From: DATAPE01 sp036265345
Lineage (GTDB): Bacteria > Actinomycetota > CADDZG01 > WHSQ01
DNA: 6,491 nucleotides
Reading direction: 5' to 3'
Assembly (NCBI GenBank): GCA_036265345.1
Contig: DATAPE010000051.1
Location: 1 to 6,491, forward strand
A model generated the notes under the pieces. It saw only the letters and a program-made list of their open reading frames with translations, searched no databases and was not told where the DNA came from. Shown here piece after piece: positions 1-5,917 of this stretch (positions within the stretch are counted from its first letter, which is position 1; the number at the start of each line of letters is the position of its first letter). The translations under genes and the position numbers were made by a program.

Positions 1-261
1 CGTATCGCCAGGCCCGAACTGCCACGTGAGCTCGCCGTTCTCGACTTTGATCATCGGGATCGGTTGGGCGTGCGCGACACGGTCGAGGAACATGCCCTCG
101 AGGTGGTCGCCGACCTGCTTCACTTCGAGAAAGTAGATCAGGTGATTGTCGGATCCGGTGCCGGTGAGGTTCCATCGTCCGACGAACGGGTTCTGCTGAG
201 CCGCAGCGACGATATAAGCCGCGGCCAATACAGTGACGACGACGGCGAGCTTCGCGCGCAT
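1..261 (-). CDS. Secreted DUF1080-type protein, N-terminal part
   Basis: This is the first 87 codons of a minus-strand gene whose 3' part lies beyond the left edge. The protein starts MRAKLAVVVTVLAAAYIVAA and continues AQQNPFVGRW, which gives a short basic N-terminus, a hydrophobic core at residues 5-21 and a likely signal peptidase I site just before QQNPF. The segment with GRWNLTGTG, YFLEVKQVGDHLEG and KVENGELTW resembles the N-terminal beta-rich part of acidobacterial secreted proteins that carry a DUF1080 (3-keto-disaccharide hydrolase-like, concanavalin fold) domain further on. That domain is outside the window, so the assignment comes from recognising the leader region only. The ATG at 261-259 follows a purine-rich AGAGGGGG eight bases upstream, supporting this start. 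It is divergent from the gene at 500. A role in sugar-derivative turnover in the periplasm is possible but cannot be shown here. Confidence 0.62.
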   Translation of the reverse strand, partial: MRAKLAVVVTVLAAAYIVAAAQQNPFVGRWNLTGTGSDNHLIYFLEVKQVGDHLEGMFLDRVAHAQPIPMIKVENGELTWQFGPGDT

Positions 262-318
262 GAGAGCATCCCCCTCTTGGCGGGCCGGGGTTCCGCCCAG
301 CCGGCCCAGCGCGCGCAG

Positions 319-345
319 ATTATCGCGGCTCGCGCGGGCGGTCAA
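319..345 (-). promoter_or_regulatory. Possible sigma70-like promoter for the secreted DUF1080-type gene
   Basis: Read on the minus strand, TTGACC (345-340) is followed by GATAAT (324-319), with 15 bases between. Alternatively TAATCT (322-317) gives a 17-base spacer. The -35 box is close to consensus and GATAAT matches TATAAT at five of six positions. It lies about 60 bases upstream of the ATG at 261. The -35 box is the right half of the perfect palindrome GTCAATTGAC (341-350), so a dimeric regulator bound there would block it. No good -10 box could be found for the plus-strand gene at 500. Confidence 0.35.
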
Positions 346-350
346 TTGAC
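341..350. promoter_or_regulatory. 10-bp palindrome, possible operator
   Basis: GTCAATTGAC is a perfect 10-bp inverted repeat in the 238-bp divergent spacer. It overlaps the -35 box of the proposed minus-strand promoter and lies about 150 bases upstream of the scramblase-like gene. It is AT-richer than its GC-rich surroundings. No regulator is identified, and a palindrome of this length can occur by chance. Confidence 0.25.
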
Positions 351-499
351 GGAAGAAAAAGTCGTGCGGCCGCGTACTCCTTCCATCTGACTTTCCCACG
401 GCTGCGCGCCTTCGCACGGACCCAGCTATTCCACCGGCTGCCTTCCGCCGAAAACCGGAATGCCCCCCACCAGTCAACTCGTTCGTTTGCGGAGGCCTC

Positions 500-1084
500 A
501 TGTTCAACCTCAAGACGTTTCTCGTCAAGGAACGTGTCGGTATTCTGAAGCTCGTGGACGCGTTCGACATCTACGATCCGGCGACGGGCGCGCAGGTCGG
601 GGTTGCCAAGGAGAACATCGGCATCGGCCTCAAGCTGCTTCGCTTTGTTGTCAACAAGCGGCTGCTGCCGACTCTCGTCGAAGTACGCGAACGGGAGGGG
701 GGACGCGTGGTTCTGGCGATGCGCCGCGGCTTCACCTTGGTGCGGTCGTACGTCACCGTCACTGATGGTTTGGGCAAGGAAATCGGCCGCTTCAAGAGCA
801 AGCTGTTCTCGATCGGAGGCGGGTTCCACGTGCTGGATGGAATGGAGCAACCCGTTGCCGAGATCAAGGGGGATTGGAAGGGATGGAACTTCCGGTTCCT
901 CACGCCTGACGGCACCGAGATTGGCCGCGTGACCAAGAAGTGGGCGGGACTGGGAAAAGAGCTCTTCACGTCGGCCGACAACTACGTGATCTCGCTCAGC
1001 GAGTCGCACGTGATTCACGCAGACGCGATGCCGCTGCTGCTCGCAGCCGGGCTCGCCATCGACACGATCTACAAGGAGAAATGA
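500..1084 (+). CDS. LURP-one/phospholipid scramblase-like protein
   Basis: The 194-residue product looks like a bacterial member of the LOR/scramblase superfamily (Tubby-like fold), a 12-stranded barrel around a central C-terminal hydrophobic helix. Supporting features are the N-terminal FLVKERVGILKLVDAFDIYD, alternating strand-and-turn segments such as VTVTDGLGKEIGRFKSK (about 86-101) and LDGMEQPVAEIKGDWKGWNF (112-131), then GTEIGRVTKKWAGLGKELF (138-156), and a final hydrophobic stretch AMPLLLAAGLAID (176-188) that fits the buried helix. There is no signal peptide, so a cytoplasmic or membrane-associated place is expected. The length is typical for the family. The name does not establish lipid scrambling: the biochemical role of bacterial LOR proteins is poorly known. 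GGAGG at 491-495 is a strong ribosome-binding site, though only four bases from the ATG. It is a single gene, divergent from the secreted protein at 261. Confidence 0.8.
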   Translation: MFNLKTFLVKERVGILKLVDAFDIYDPATGAQVGVAKENIGIGLKLLRFVVNKRLLPTLVEVREREGGRVVLAMRRGFTLVRSYVTVTDGLGKEIGRFKSKLFSIGGGFHVLDGMEQPVAEIKGDWKGWNFRFLTPDGTEIGRVTKKWAGLGKELFTSADNYVISLSESHVIHADAMPLLLAAGLAIDTIYKEK

Positions 1085-1086
1085 GC

Positions 1087-1117
1087 GCGCGCTGGTCCGG
1101 AGGGCCGGCGGGCGCGC
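1087..1117 (+). terminator. GC-rich hairpin just after the scramblase-like gene
   Basis: Two concentric inverted repeats share one centre near 1102: GCGCGC at 1087-1092 pairs with 1112-1117, and CCGG at 1097-1100 pairs with 1105-1108. The hairpin starts three bases after the stop codon. No T-tract follows, so it is not a standard intrinsic terminator. It could protect the 3' end of the message or precede Rho-dependent termination. Confidence 0.3.
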
Positions 1118-1145
1118 CTGGTCTGCATTGCTCCTGAATAGTTGC

Positions 1146-1412
1146 CTAGCAGCCCGTGGTTAGATCGAGTCGCAATGGAATCGTCGACCGACCGAAGCAC
1201 AGCGACAACTGTGTGAACGCGTGGGCGTGGTCCCGGTCCAACCCGACCCTGCTCAGGAAGTCGGCATCGCTCTCGACACGCTTCATCTCGAGCCTCTGAA
1301 CGGCATCCGGCGCCCGGCCGAAGGGGACACCTGTTGATGGAAATACGGGCGGTGCGCCCTTCAAGCCCACTGAGTCAAGCACGATCTGGATCGTCGGTCG
1401 GCGACGCGGCAC
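1146..1412 (-). CDS. Doubtful 88-residue open frame, possible gene remnant
   Basis: I do not recognise this protein. It begins at a GTG and reads MPRRRPTIQIVLDSVGLKG, later SDADFLSRVGLDRDHAHAF, and ends at a TAG. It has no signal peptide, membrane segment or familiar motif. Third codon positions look moderately GC-rich, as expected of coding sequence here, but a frame this short can be chance. It lies directly after the protease gene and in the same frame: the protease stop TAA (1418-1416) and one codon (ATA) separate them. No ribosome-binding site is visible before the GTG. It may be a small gene co-transcribed with the protease, or a fragment left after the repeat at 1444-1473 arrived. If it is not a gene, the 331 bases from 1085 to 1415 hold nothing but the hairpin described separately. 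Confidence 0.27.
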   Translation of the reverse strand: MPRRRPTIQIVLDSVGLKGAPPVFPSTGVPFGRAPDAVQRLEMKRVESDADFLSRVGLDRDHAHAFTQLSLCFGRSTIPLRLDLTTGC

Positions 1413-1415
1413 TAT

Positions 1416-2186
1416 TTAGCGATGTGCGATGAGAGATTGGTTTACCGGTACGGGGTTTTGCGAAAGGTTGGACCGTCGAAGCCACTCGACGAGACGTTCT
1501 ACGAATCTTCGGCGCTCGCCGAGTGCGGGATAGTTAGTTTCGGTGACCGCGACTCCGAACCGGTCGCGATTGTAGCGACTTATCTTATCGAGTGCTGAAA
1601 TCAGCCGCTCGGGGTTCACTCCAACGCGCTCGAGTGTGATGACGGCGATACCGTCGCAGAGCAGTTCCAGTCTCCGCAAGAACGACTGCCTGTTGTCCCG
1701 ACGCGCCAGGAAATAGTCACCCCAGAAATACTCGTGGCCAACCTCATGCGCTACAAGCGCCTTCAGCTCGTCGGCGTCGAGGAGATCGAGCGCCCGTTCC
1801 GAGATCAGCACCACCCCACGAGCGTGCAAAGCTACGGCGGCCTGGGCAACCTGAATGACTCTGATGATATAGACCCCTTCGCGTCGGTGCGGTTGGAGTA
1901 CGCTTCGCACGTCAGCGAGCTTTTCTTGCTGAGCTGCATCCAGTTCGCGCACGTTGCCTTCCGTGGGTAGCGTGGCGAGGATGCGCCCCCGCTCCGCGTC
2001 GCTCACCGGCGCGGGACGAGCGGACTCGAATAGCTTGAGGATTTCACCAGCGTTATGTCGGGTGAAGTACTGGAGAGCCGGTTCCAGTACCGAGTCCTCC
2101 TGCGCCGATGCAGCCGGGGCGACGGACGCGAGAATCGCCGCGAGCCACACCGCCCGGCGAGTGCCACCTGGCGTTTTTCGTACCAT
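1416..2186 (-). CDS. Secreted M48-type zinc metalloprotease
   Basis: The 256-residue protein starts with a signal peptide: charged MVRKTPGGTRR, hydrophobic AVWLAAILASVAPAA, and a cleavage site near ASA|QE at residue 29. The zinc-binding motif HEVGH is at 147-151, inside LKALVAHEVGHEYFWGDYF, and RRLELLCDGIAV (171-182) supplies the likely third zinc ligand, E174, with D178 following in the E-x-x-x-D pattern of M48 peptidases. It should act outside the cytoplasm, perhaps in envelope protein quality control as for better-known M48 members. No TPR repeats are present, so it is a minimal catalytic domain with an alpha-helical N-terminal part (30-100). The domain seems to end near VEWLRR (238). The last 18 residues, SNLSQNPVPVNQSLIAHR, are encoded largely by a dispersed repeat. 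The ATG at 2186 was chosen because it begins the signal peptide; its ribosome-binding site is weak. It is divergent from the regulator at 2311. Confidence 0.85.
   Translation of the reverse strand: MVRKTPGGTRRAVWLAAILASVAPAASAQEDSVLEPALQYFTRHNAGEILKLFESARPAPVSDAERGRILATLPTEGNVRELDAAQQEKLADVRSVLQPHRREGVYIIRVIQVAQAAVALHARGVVLISERALDLLDADELKALVAHEVGHEYFWGDYFLARRDNRQSFLRRLELLCDGIAVITLERVGVNPERLISALDKISRYNRDRFGVAVTETNYPALGERRRFVERLVEWLRRSNLSQNPVPVNQSLIAHR
1444..1473 (+). repeat. Dispersed repeat, copy A (ACCGGTACGG family)
   Basis: This copy begins ACCGGTACGGGGTTTTGCGA and ends GGTTGGAC. Aligned by eye without gaps, it matches copy B (4646-4675) at 24 of 30 positions and copy C (6041-6070) at 22 of 30. 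All three copies have the same orientation. This one overlaps the protease reading frame on the opposite strand and encodes about residues 239-248 of it. Confidence 0.6.
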
Positions 2187-2310
2187 GGCAGCAACCTATG
2201 TCGGGGGCCATGAGGAGGTCCTTTGCGGGTGATGGTGTTTTCCGGAGAAACCTGAAAGGAATCTCTTTATGGAACGACCGCCACGATCTGCGGGGTTCGG
2301 AGGAGCGGCA
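2187..2310. promoter_or_regulatory. Divergent spacer between protease and regulator
   Basis: These 124 bases must carry the promoters of both the protease (minus) and the regulator (plus). I could not find a convincing -35/-10 pair on either strand. The region contains GGAGGAG at 2299-2305, five bases before the ATG at 2311, which is the ribosome-binding site used to set the regulator start. It also has AAAGGA about eight bases before the alternative ATG at 2269. Confidence 0.4.
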
Positions 2311-4524
2311 ATGACCGATCGAACTGTCGCCTACGAGTTTGGCGAGTTTCGCCTCGATCCAGTGGCGCGCATGTTCACTCGTCAGCACCAACCGATCGCG
2401 GTGGCGCCGAAATCGTTCGACCTGCTGATGCTGCTGGTGGAAAGGCGAGGGCGGGTCCTGGAGCGCGGCGAGCTAATCAGGGAACTCTGGCCGGACACGA
2501 TTGTCGAGGAGGCCAACGTCACGTTCCAGGTCTCGACACTGCGCAAGGCGCTCGGTGGGGACGGTTCGAAATGGATAGAGACCGTGCCAAAGCACGGTTA
2601 CCGGTTCACGGCTCCCGTTCGCGAAGTCCGGCCAGAGGAGATGCCGGAGCGTCAGGCTCAGTCGACGCCCCCGGTGCCTCGCGTTCGGTTCGGCGCGCTG
2701 ATGCGGCGCCGCACCGCGACTTGGCTCGCGCTCGTCGCGGTCGTCGCGACCTTATCCTTATCCTTCTGGTACGCCTCTCGTCCCGACGCCCCGGTCCCCA
2801 GTCAGATCCGGTTGGAAGCGGTTCCGTTAACCAGCTACACCGGCTTTGAGGCGGAGCCCACGTTCTCTCCGGACGGGTCGCACGTGGCGTTCACGTGGGA
2901 CGGCGAGAACCAGGACAATTACGACATCTACGTCAAGGCGATCGGCGCGGAACAGCCGCTCCAACTGACCTCCGATCGCGCACGCGACGGGAGCCCGGCC
3001 TGGTCGCCCGACGGCACCCGGATCGCCTTCCTCCGCGACAAGCCCGGGGGCGGCTCGGAAGTGCGCCTCATCCCTCCCACTGGCGGGGCAGAGCACACGA
3101 TCGGGGAGGTGGAGGGGCAGGCCCACCAGGGACTCTCCTGGTCTCCCGACGGCCGCTCCCTTGCCGTCGTGGATCGATCATCTCACGGAGAACCCCGCGG
3201 GATCTTCGTTCTGAGCATCGTGAGCGGTGTGAAGACGAAGCTCACCTCCCCCTCCCCACACGACGACATTCTGCCAGCCTTCTCGCCCGACGGTCGGACC
3301 CTCGCCTTCATCCGCCAGCTCTCCAGCCCGGTGTTTGGTGCTTTCGTGTACGTCGTTCCCGTCGCTGGGGGCGAGCCGAAAGTGGTCGCGCCAACCGGCG
3401 TCCGGAGGGGTCGACCGGCGTGGATTGCCGGCGGCAAGGAGATTCTCTTCTCCGCGGTGCCTCTCGCACAGGACGGAGATCAGCCGAGGCCATCGTCGTA
3501 TGGAAGAGCCAGCACGTACTTGTGGAGGGTCCCTGTCGATGGCGGACAGGCCCGCCCTCTGGCCGGGAGCGAGAGGGCGCTGGACGTGGCCGTGGCCCGG
3601 GACGGGCATCGCCTTGTCTATTCGCAGGGGACGATCGACTGGGACATCTGGCGCCTCGATCTGGGGCGGGGGCAAGCGACGGGTGAAGTCCAGACCCGAT
3701 TCGCCCCGTCTACCGAGGACGATGCCAATCCACAGTTTTCCCCCGATGGCGAGCAAGTGGCGTTCACCTCGGTCCGGAGCGGCCAGACCGAGATCTGGGT
3801 GGTCGACGGGCAAGGCAGGCACCCGCGCCAACTGACCTCTCTCGGAGGGGCTGGGGGATCCGTTGGTTGCCCGCGCTGGTCCCCGGACGGAAAGATGATC
3901 GCGTTCGACTTTACCGCGAAAGGTGGGATTAACGTGGACATCTACGTGATGAGCGCCTCAGGCGGCACGCCGCAGCAAGTGACGACGTCTCCCGCGATCG
4001 ACTCGTTGGCGAGCTGGTCGAGAGACGGGCGCTTCATCTATTTTGGGTCCCATCGGGATGGCCAGGTTCAGGTCTGGAGGGTGCCGTCGAGCGGGGAGAA
4101 AGGGGGGAACGCCCGGCAAGTCACTCGCGGGGGCGGGTTCGCTGCGATCGAGTCGACCGACGGACACGTGTACTTCACGAAGACAATGTCGGGCACGCTG
4201 AATCCGCAGAACGCCCTGTGGAGGGTCCCGGTTGAGGGCGGGGACGAGGAAGTCGTCATCAAGGGGTTCCGCTCCTCGCACGGCAACTGGGACCTCACGG
4301 CCAAGGGACTCTACTTCGTCGACGAGGAGCCCTCCTCTTCGGGAACGAGCTGGGTCGTCCGCTTCCAGGGGTTCGATTCGCGCCACGCAATCGAGGTGGC
4401 ACGACTCCAGCACCCTCCCTTCCTCGCCGGACCTGCGATCACTGTCTCGGCCGACGGCCGCTGGATGCTCTCCACCCAGAGCGAGCGAGTGTCCGATCTC
4501 ATGCTGGTGGAGAGCTTCCGCTGA
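2311..4524 (+). CDS. Membrane-anchored winged-helix regulator with TolB-like PD40 propeller
   Basis: The 737-residue protein has three parts. Residues 8-105 form an OmpR/CadC-type winged-helix DNA-binding domain: YEFGEFRLDP, then APKSFDLLMLLVERRGRVLE, ELIRELWPD, EEANVTFQVSTLRKALG, and IETVPKHGYRF for the wing. A basic MRRR precedes one membrane helix at about 136-155 (ATWLALVAVVATLSLSFWYA). The rest, from about 170, is a beta-propeller of PD40/TolB-like repeats with cores such as FSPDGSHVAF, WSPDGTRIAF, FSPDGRTLAF, FSPDGEQVAF and WSPDGKMIAF; I count nine to eleven, some degenerate (WIAGGKEILF, VARDGHRLVY). The layout is that of ToxR/CadC one-component regulators: DNA binding in the cytoplasm and sensing by the propeller across the membrane. 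No kinase or cyclase domain is present. The start at 2311 was preferred for its GGAGGAG site and because relatives begin a few residues before the YxFGEF strand; an in-frame ATG at 2269 would add 14 residues. The ligand and target genes are unknown; the divergent protease is a candidate target. Confidence 0.9.
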   Translation: MTDRTVAYEFGEFRLDPVARMFTRQHQPIAVAPKSFDLLMLLVERRGRVLERGELIRELWPDTIVEEANVTFQVSTLRKALGGDGSKWIETVPKHGYRFTAPVREVRPEEMPERQAQSTPPVPRVRFGALMRRRTATWLALVAVVATLSLSFWYASRPDAPVPSQIRLEAVPLTSYTGFEAEPTFSPDGSHVAFTWDGENQDNYDIYVKAIGAEQPLQLTSDRARDGSPAWSPDGTRIAFLRDKPGGGSEVRLIPPTGGAEHTIGEVEGQAHQGLSWSPDGRSLAVVDRSSHGEPRGIFVLSIVSGVKTKLTSPSPHDDILPAFSPDGRTLAFIRQLSSPVFGAFVYVVPVAGGEPKVVAPTGVRRGRPAWIAGGKEILFSAVPLAQDGDQPRPSSYGRASTYLWRVPVDGGQARPLAGSERALDVAVARDGHRLVYSQGTIDWDIWRLDLGRGQATGEVQTRFAPSTEDDANPQFSPDGEQVAFTSVRSGQTEIWVVDGQGRHPRQLTSLGGAGGSVGCPRWSPDGKMIAFDFTAKGGINVDIYVMSASGGTPQQVTTSPAIDSLASWSRDGRFIYFGSHRDGQVQVWRVPSSGEKGGNARQVTRGGGFAAIESTDGHVYFTKTMSGTLNPQNALWRVPVEGGDEEVVIKGFRSSHGNWDLTAKGLYFVDEEPSSSGTSWVVRFQGFDSRHAIEVARLQHPPFLAGPAITVSADGRWMLSTQSERVSDLMLVESFR

Positions 4525-4592
4525 TGCGGGCTGACGCTCTGAGCGGCCCTTCCAGCGTCGGTAAAGACACCGCGCTCGATCACACCCCCGTC

Positions 4593-4618
4593 AAAAATGC
4601 CGCTGCGCACTAGCAGCG
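4593..4618 (-). terminator. Intrinsic terminator, perhaps bidirectional
   Basis: CGCTGC (4601-4606) pairs with GCAGCG (4613-4618) around a six-base loop. On the minus strand the stem is followed by GCATTTTTG, with the T-run at 4597-4593, which is the layout of a Rho-independent terminator for the gene ending at 4715. On the plus strand a second T-run, TTTTT at 4638-4642, follows some 20 bases after the stem, so weaker stopping of the regulator transcript is possible. Placement between two convergent genes supports the call. Confidence 0.45.
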
Positions 4619-4645
4619 CGGCGCCGTGGTGGAAGTGTTTTTGGT

Positions 4646-4675
4646 ACCGGTACGGCGGTGTGTGATTGGTTGGAC
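4646..4675 (+). repeat. Dispersed repeat, copy B (ACCGGTACGG family)
   Basis: This copy begins ACCGGTACGGCGG and ends GATTGGTTGGAC. It matches copy A at 24 of 30 positions, including the first ten and last eight bases. With the preceding GGT it shares 13 exact bases (GGTACCGGTACGG, 4643-4655) with copy C, and these include the 10-bp palindrome GTACCGGTAC. It lies between the convergent genes, just after the terminator hairpin. Confidence 0.6.
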
Positions 4676-4714
4676 GTGCGGTTTTCAGGAATCGCGGCCT
4701 GAACCACCACGCGC

Positions 4715-5368
4715 CTACTTCGTCGGCGTGATCACGAGATTTGCGAAATCGCCGCCGCTGTCGTTACCGACCCAAAGGCCGACCTGTCCGCCATACAGCT
4801 GGCCAAGCTTCCGGACTTCGAGCGTGACCTGAGGGACAGTGCCGACATAAATCTGAACTTTTCCGCCTTCAACGATCACGCGCAGCTTGACCCAGTCCGT
4901 AGGTTCGATCGACGCGTCCACCGGGTTTTCGAACTCCTCGGGAAAGTCGCTGCGAAGGCGGTCATAGTCGAACTTCGGGAGGGCGATGTATTGGACCGCG
5001 TGCTGCCTACGGGCCGGATCACTTGCGCGGAAATTGAATGGCCTCAAATAGACGGCCTCGTAAGTGTTGTCATCCTTGCGATGGAACGCGACGCCGACGA
5101 AGTTCTGCCGCATGTATTCCCGGCCACGCACGTCCACCTCGATCGTGCCAGATTGAAAACCAGTTCCCTCGACCCAGGCTACGGCGTTCCCCGACGCGGC
5201 CGACAGGCGCACGCCGTTCCGATCTTGAATCTTGGTCGCCGTTCTATTGACCACTCGAAGGGTCTGACCACCAATTCCAAACCCGTTGATCGTCGTTTGT
5301 CCCTGTGAACAGGCTGAGAACGAAACAATTCCGACAAGCAGCGCAACGGTTTGCGTTCGCACTCTCAC
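4715..5368 (-). CDS. Exported jelly-roll (concanavalin A-like) domain protein
   Basis: The 217-residue product opens with an export signal, MRVRTQTVALLVGIVSFSAC. The Cys at 20 sits in FSAC, an imperfect lipobox (Phe at -3), so it may be a lipoprotein or a normally secreted protein. The remainder reads as antiparallel beta strands of a DUF1080/LamG-like jelly roll: GNAVAWVEGTGFQSGTIEVD (60-79), FVGVAFHRKDDNTYEAVYLR (90-109), DWVKLRVIVEGGKVQIYVG (158-176) and GGQVGLWVGNDSGGDFANLV (193-212). The W-x-K-L-R-V and G-x-V-G-L-W-V signatures are typical of that fold. No catalytic residues can be assigned, so binding of a carbohydrate or surface partner is as likely as hydrolysis. It starts with GTG at 5368, with AGGA five bases upstream. 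It appears to be a single transcription unit ending at the hairpin near 4600. Confidence 0.72.
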   Translation of the reverse strand: MRVRTQTVALLVGIVSFSACSQGQTTINGFGIGGQTLRVVNRTATKIQDRNGVRLSAASGNAVAWVEGTGFQSGTIEVDVRGREYMRQNFVGVAFHRKDDNTYEAVYLRPFNFRASDPARRQHAVQYIALPKFDYDRLRSDFPEEFENPVDASIEPTDWVKLRVIVEGGKVQIYVGTVPQVTLEVRKLGQLYGGQVGLWVGNDSGGDFANLVITPTK

Positions 5369-5477
5369 TTGTCCTGGTTGGACACCGCAGCCGGCGGGAA
5401 GTGCCTGGACGTACGTAGTCGAGTATTTGCCCGGAGATCACCGTCGCGCCCGAGGAGAGAAGGCTTACCGGTGTGCG

Positions 5478-5723
5478 CTATCTCAAGTGTCGCTTGGCGA
5501 ACGCTACGCCTGACCCTGATTTCAGGTAACGCTCGAAGGCAATGGCGCGTCGCTCATCGCTGAATTTGATGATCACGTCGACCGACCACGGACCGTGCTT
5601 GGTGGTGTGTATACAGCTGCCTTGATTATGCTCGGCCAGTCGTCGCTGCGGATCTGAGGTGAGGCCTGTATAGTATTTGGGTGGCGACTCGGAGTTCTTG
5701 AGGACGTAGACGAACTGCTTCAA
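5478..5723 (-). CDS. Solo GIY-YIG endonuclease-like protein
   Basis: This 81-residue protein is essentially one GIY-YIG domain. The first strand is FVYVLKN (3-9) with VYV in the GIY position. YYTGLTSDPQRRLAEHNQG (18-36) contains the YIG-equivalent YTG, the conserved Arg and the EHN segment, and AIAFERYLKSGSG (60-72) carries the conserved Glu. The domain is used by UvrC, homing endonucleases and small stand-alone proteins (UPF0213/YhbQ-like); this belongs with the last group, whose role is unsettled. The start is TTG at 5723: the frame stays open back to a TAG at 5837-5835, but no ATG, GTG or TTG lies in that part, and relatives begin MKQFVYVLKN. The ribosome-binding site is weak (GGGCAGG). 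There is no partner gene; upstream lies a cluster of hairpins that may be connected with it. Naming it an excinuclease subunit would be wrong, because UvrC's other domains are absent. Confidence 0.85.
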   Translation of the reverse strand: MKQFVYVLKNSESPPKYYTGLTSDPQRRLAEHNQGSCIHTTKHGPWSVDVIIKFSDERRAIAFERYLKSGSGVAFAKRHLR

Positions 5724-5766
5724 CCTGCCCGGACAGAGGGCAAAGCTCCTACCGTAGTGGAACCGG

Positions 5767-5806
5767 CCACTCTTCGCTAAATGGCGACCGCCATCGGTCG
5801 AAGTGG
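5767..5806. repeat. Hairpin 1 upstream of the GIY-YIG gene
   Basis: Two concentric inverted repeats are seen. CCACTCTTCG (5767-5776) pairs with CGAAGTGG (5799-5806) with a two-base bulge, and inside it ATGGCG (5781-5786) pairs with CGCCAT (5789-5794) around two bases. An alternative inner stem, CGACCG with CGGTCG, is also possible (5785-5800). It starts 44 bases upstream of the TTG start. Confidence 0.5.
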
Positions 5807-5821
5807 AAACACCAGTAGTCA

Positions 5822-5852
5822 GTTGTACGAGCGCCTACGGGCGGCAGACAAC
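5822..5852. repeat. Hairpin 2 upstream of the GIY-YIG gene
   Basis: GTTGT (5822-5826) pairs with ACAAC (5848-5852), and within it CGCC (5832-5835) pairs with GGCG (5840-5843) around TACG. Both stems share a centre near 5837. The stems are short and one alone would not be noteworthy; it is listed as part of a series. Confidence 0.35.
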
Positions 5853-5876
5853 CTTGTAGCTGCCACGGTTGAGGTA

Positions 5877-5917
5877 TCCACCTTCGCTCGCCACCATTGA
5901 GCGCGAGCTACGGTGGA
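5877..5917. repeat. Hairpin 3, TCCACC...GGTGGA
   Basis: TCCACC (5877-5882) pairs with GGTGGA (5912-5917), and GCTCGC (5886-5891) pairs with GCGAGC (5903-5908), separated by a three-by-three internal loop; the loop is 11 bases. Its right end touches the left end of the long palindrome that follows. Confidence 0.5.

Noticed and set aside
320..1018. Long minus-strand open frame (232 codons) opposite the scramblase-like gene
   Set aside because: It is antisense to a gene with a recognisable fold and strong ribosome-binding site; its protein shows no domain and is the usual by-product of GC-rich codon use.
2210..2314. 34-residue plus-strand frame whose TGA overlaps the regulator ATG, resembling a leader peptide with translational coupling
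   Set aside because: The ribosome-binding site is poor, no regulatory hairpin or codon run is seen, and the overlap can arise by chance.
2895..3831. Large overlapping frames on both strands inside the regulator gene (such as 2895-3686 plus and 3178-3831 minus)
   Set aside because: They shadow the propeller repeats, have Arg/Pro/Gly-rich low-information products and no plausible start signals.
5466..5477. TTACCGGTGTGCG considered as a fourth copy of the dispersed repeat
   Set aside because: Only about eight bases match the core and the rest does not align.
5822..5852. Hairpin 2 considered as an integron attC-like site
   Set aside because: GTTGT...ACAAC does not fit the GTTRRRY and RYYYAAC core pattern, and there is no integrase or cassette structure.
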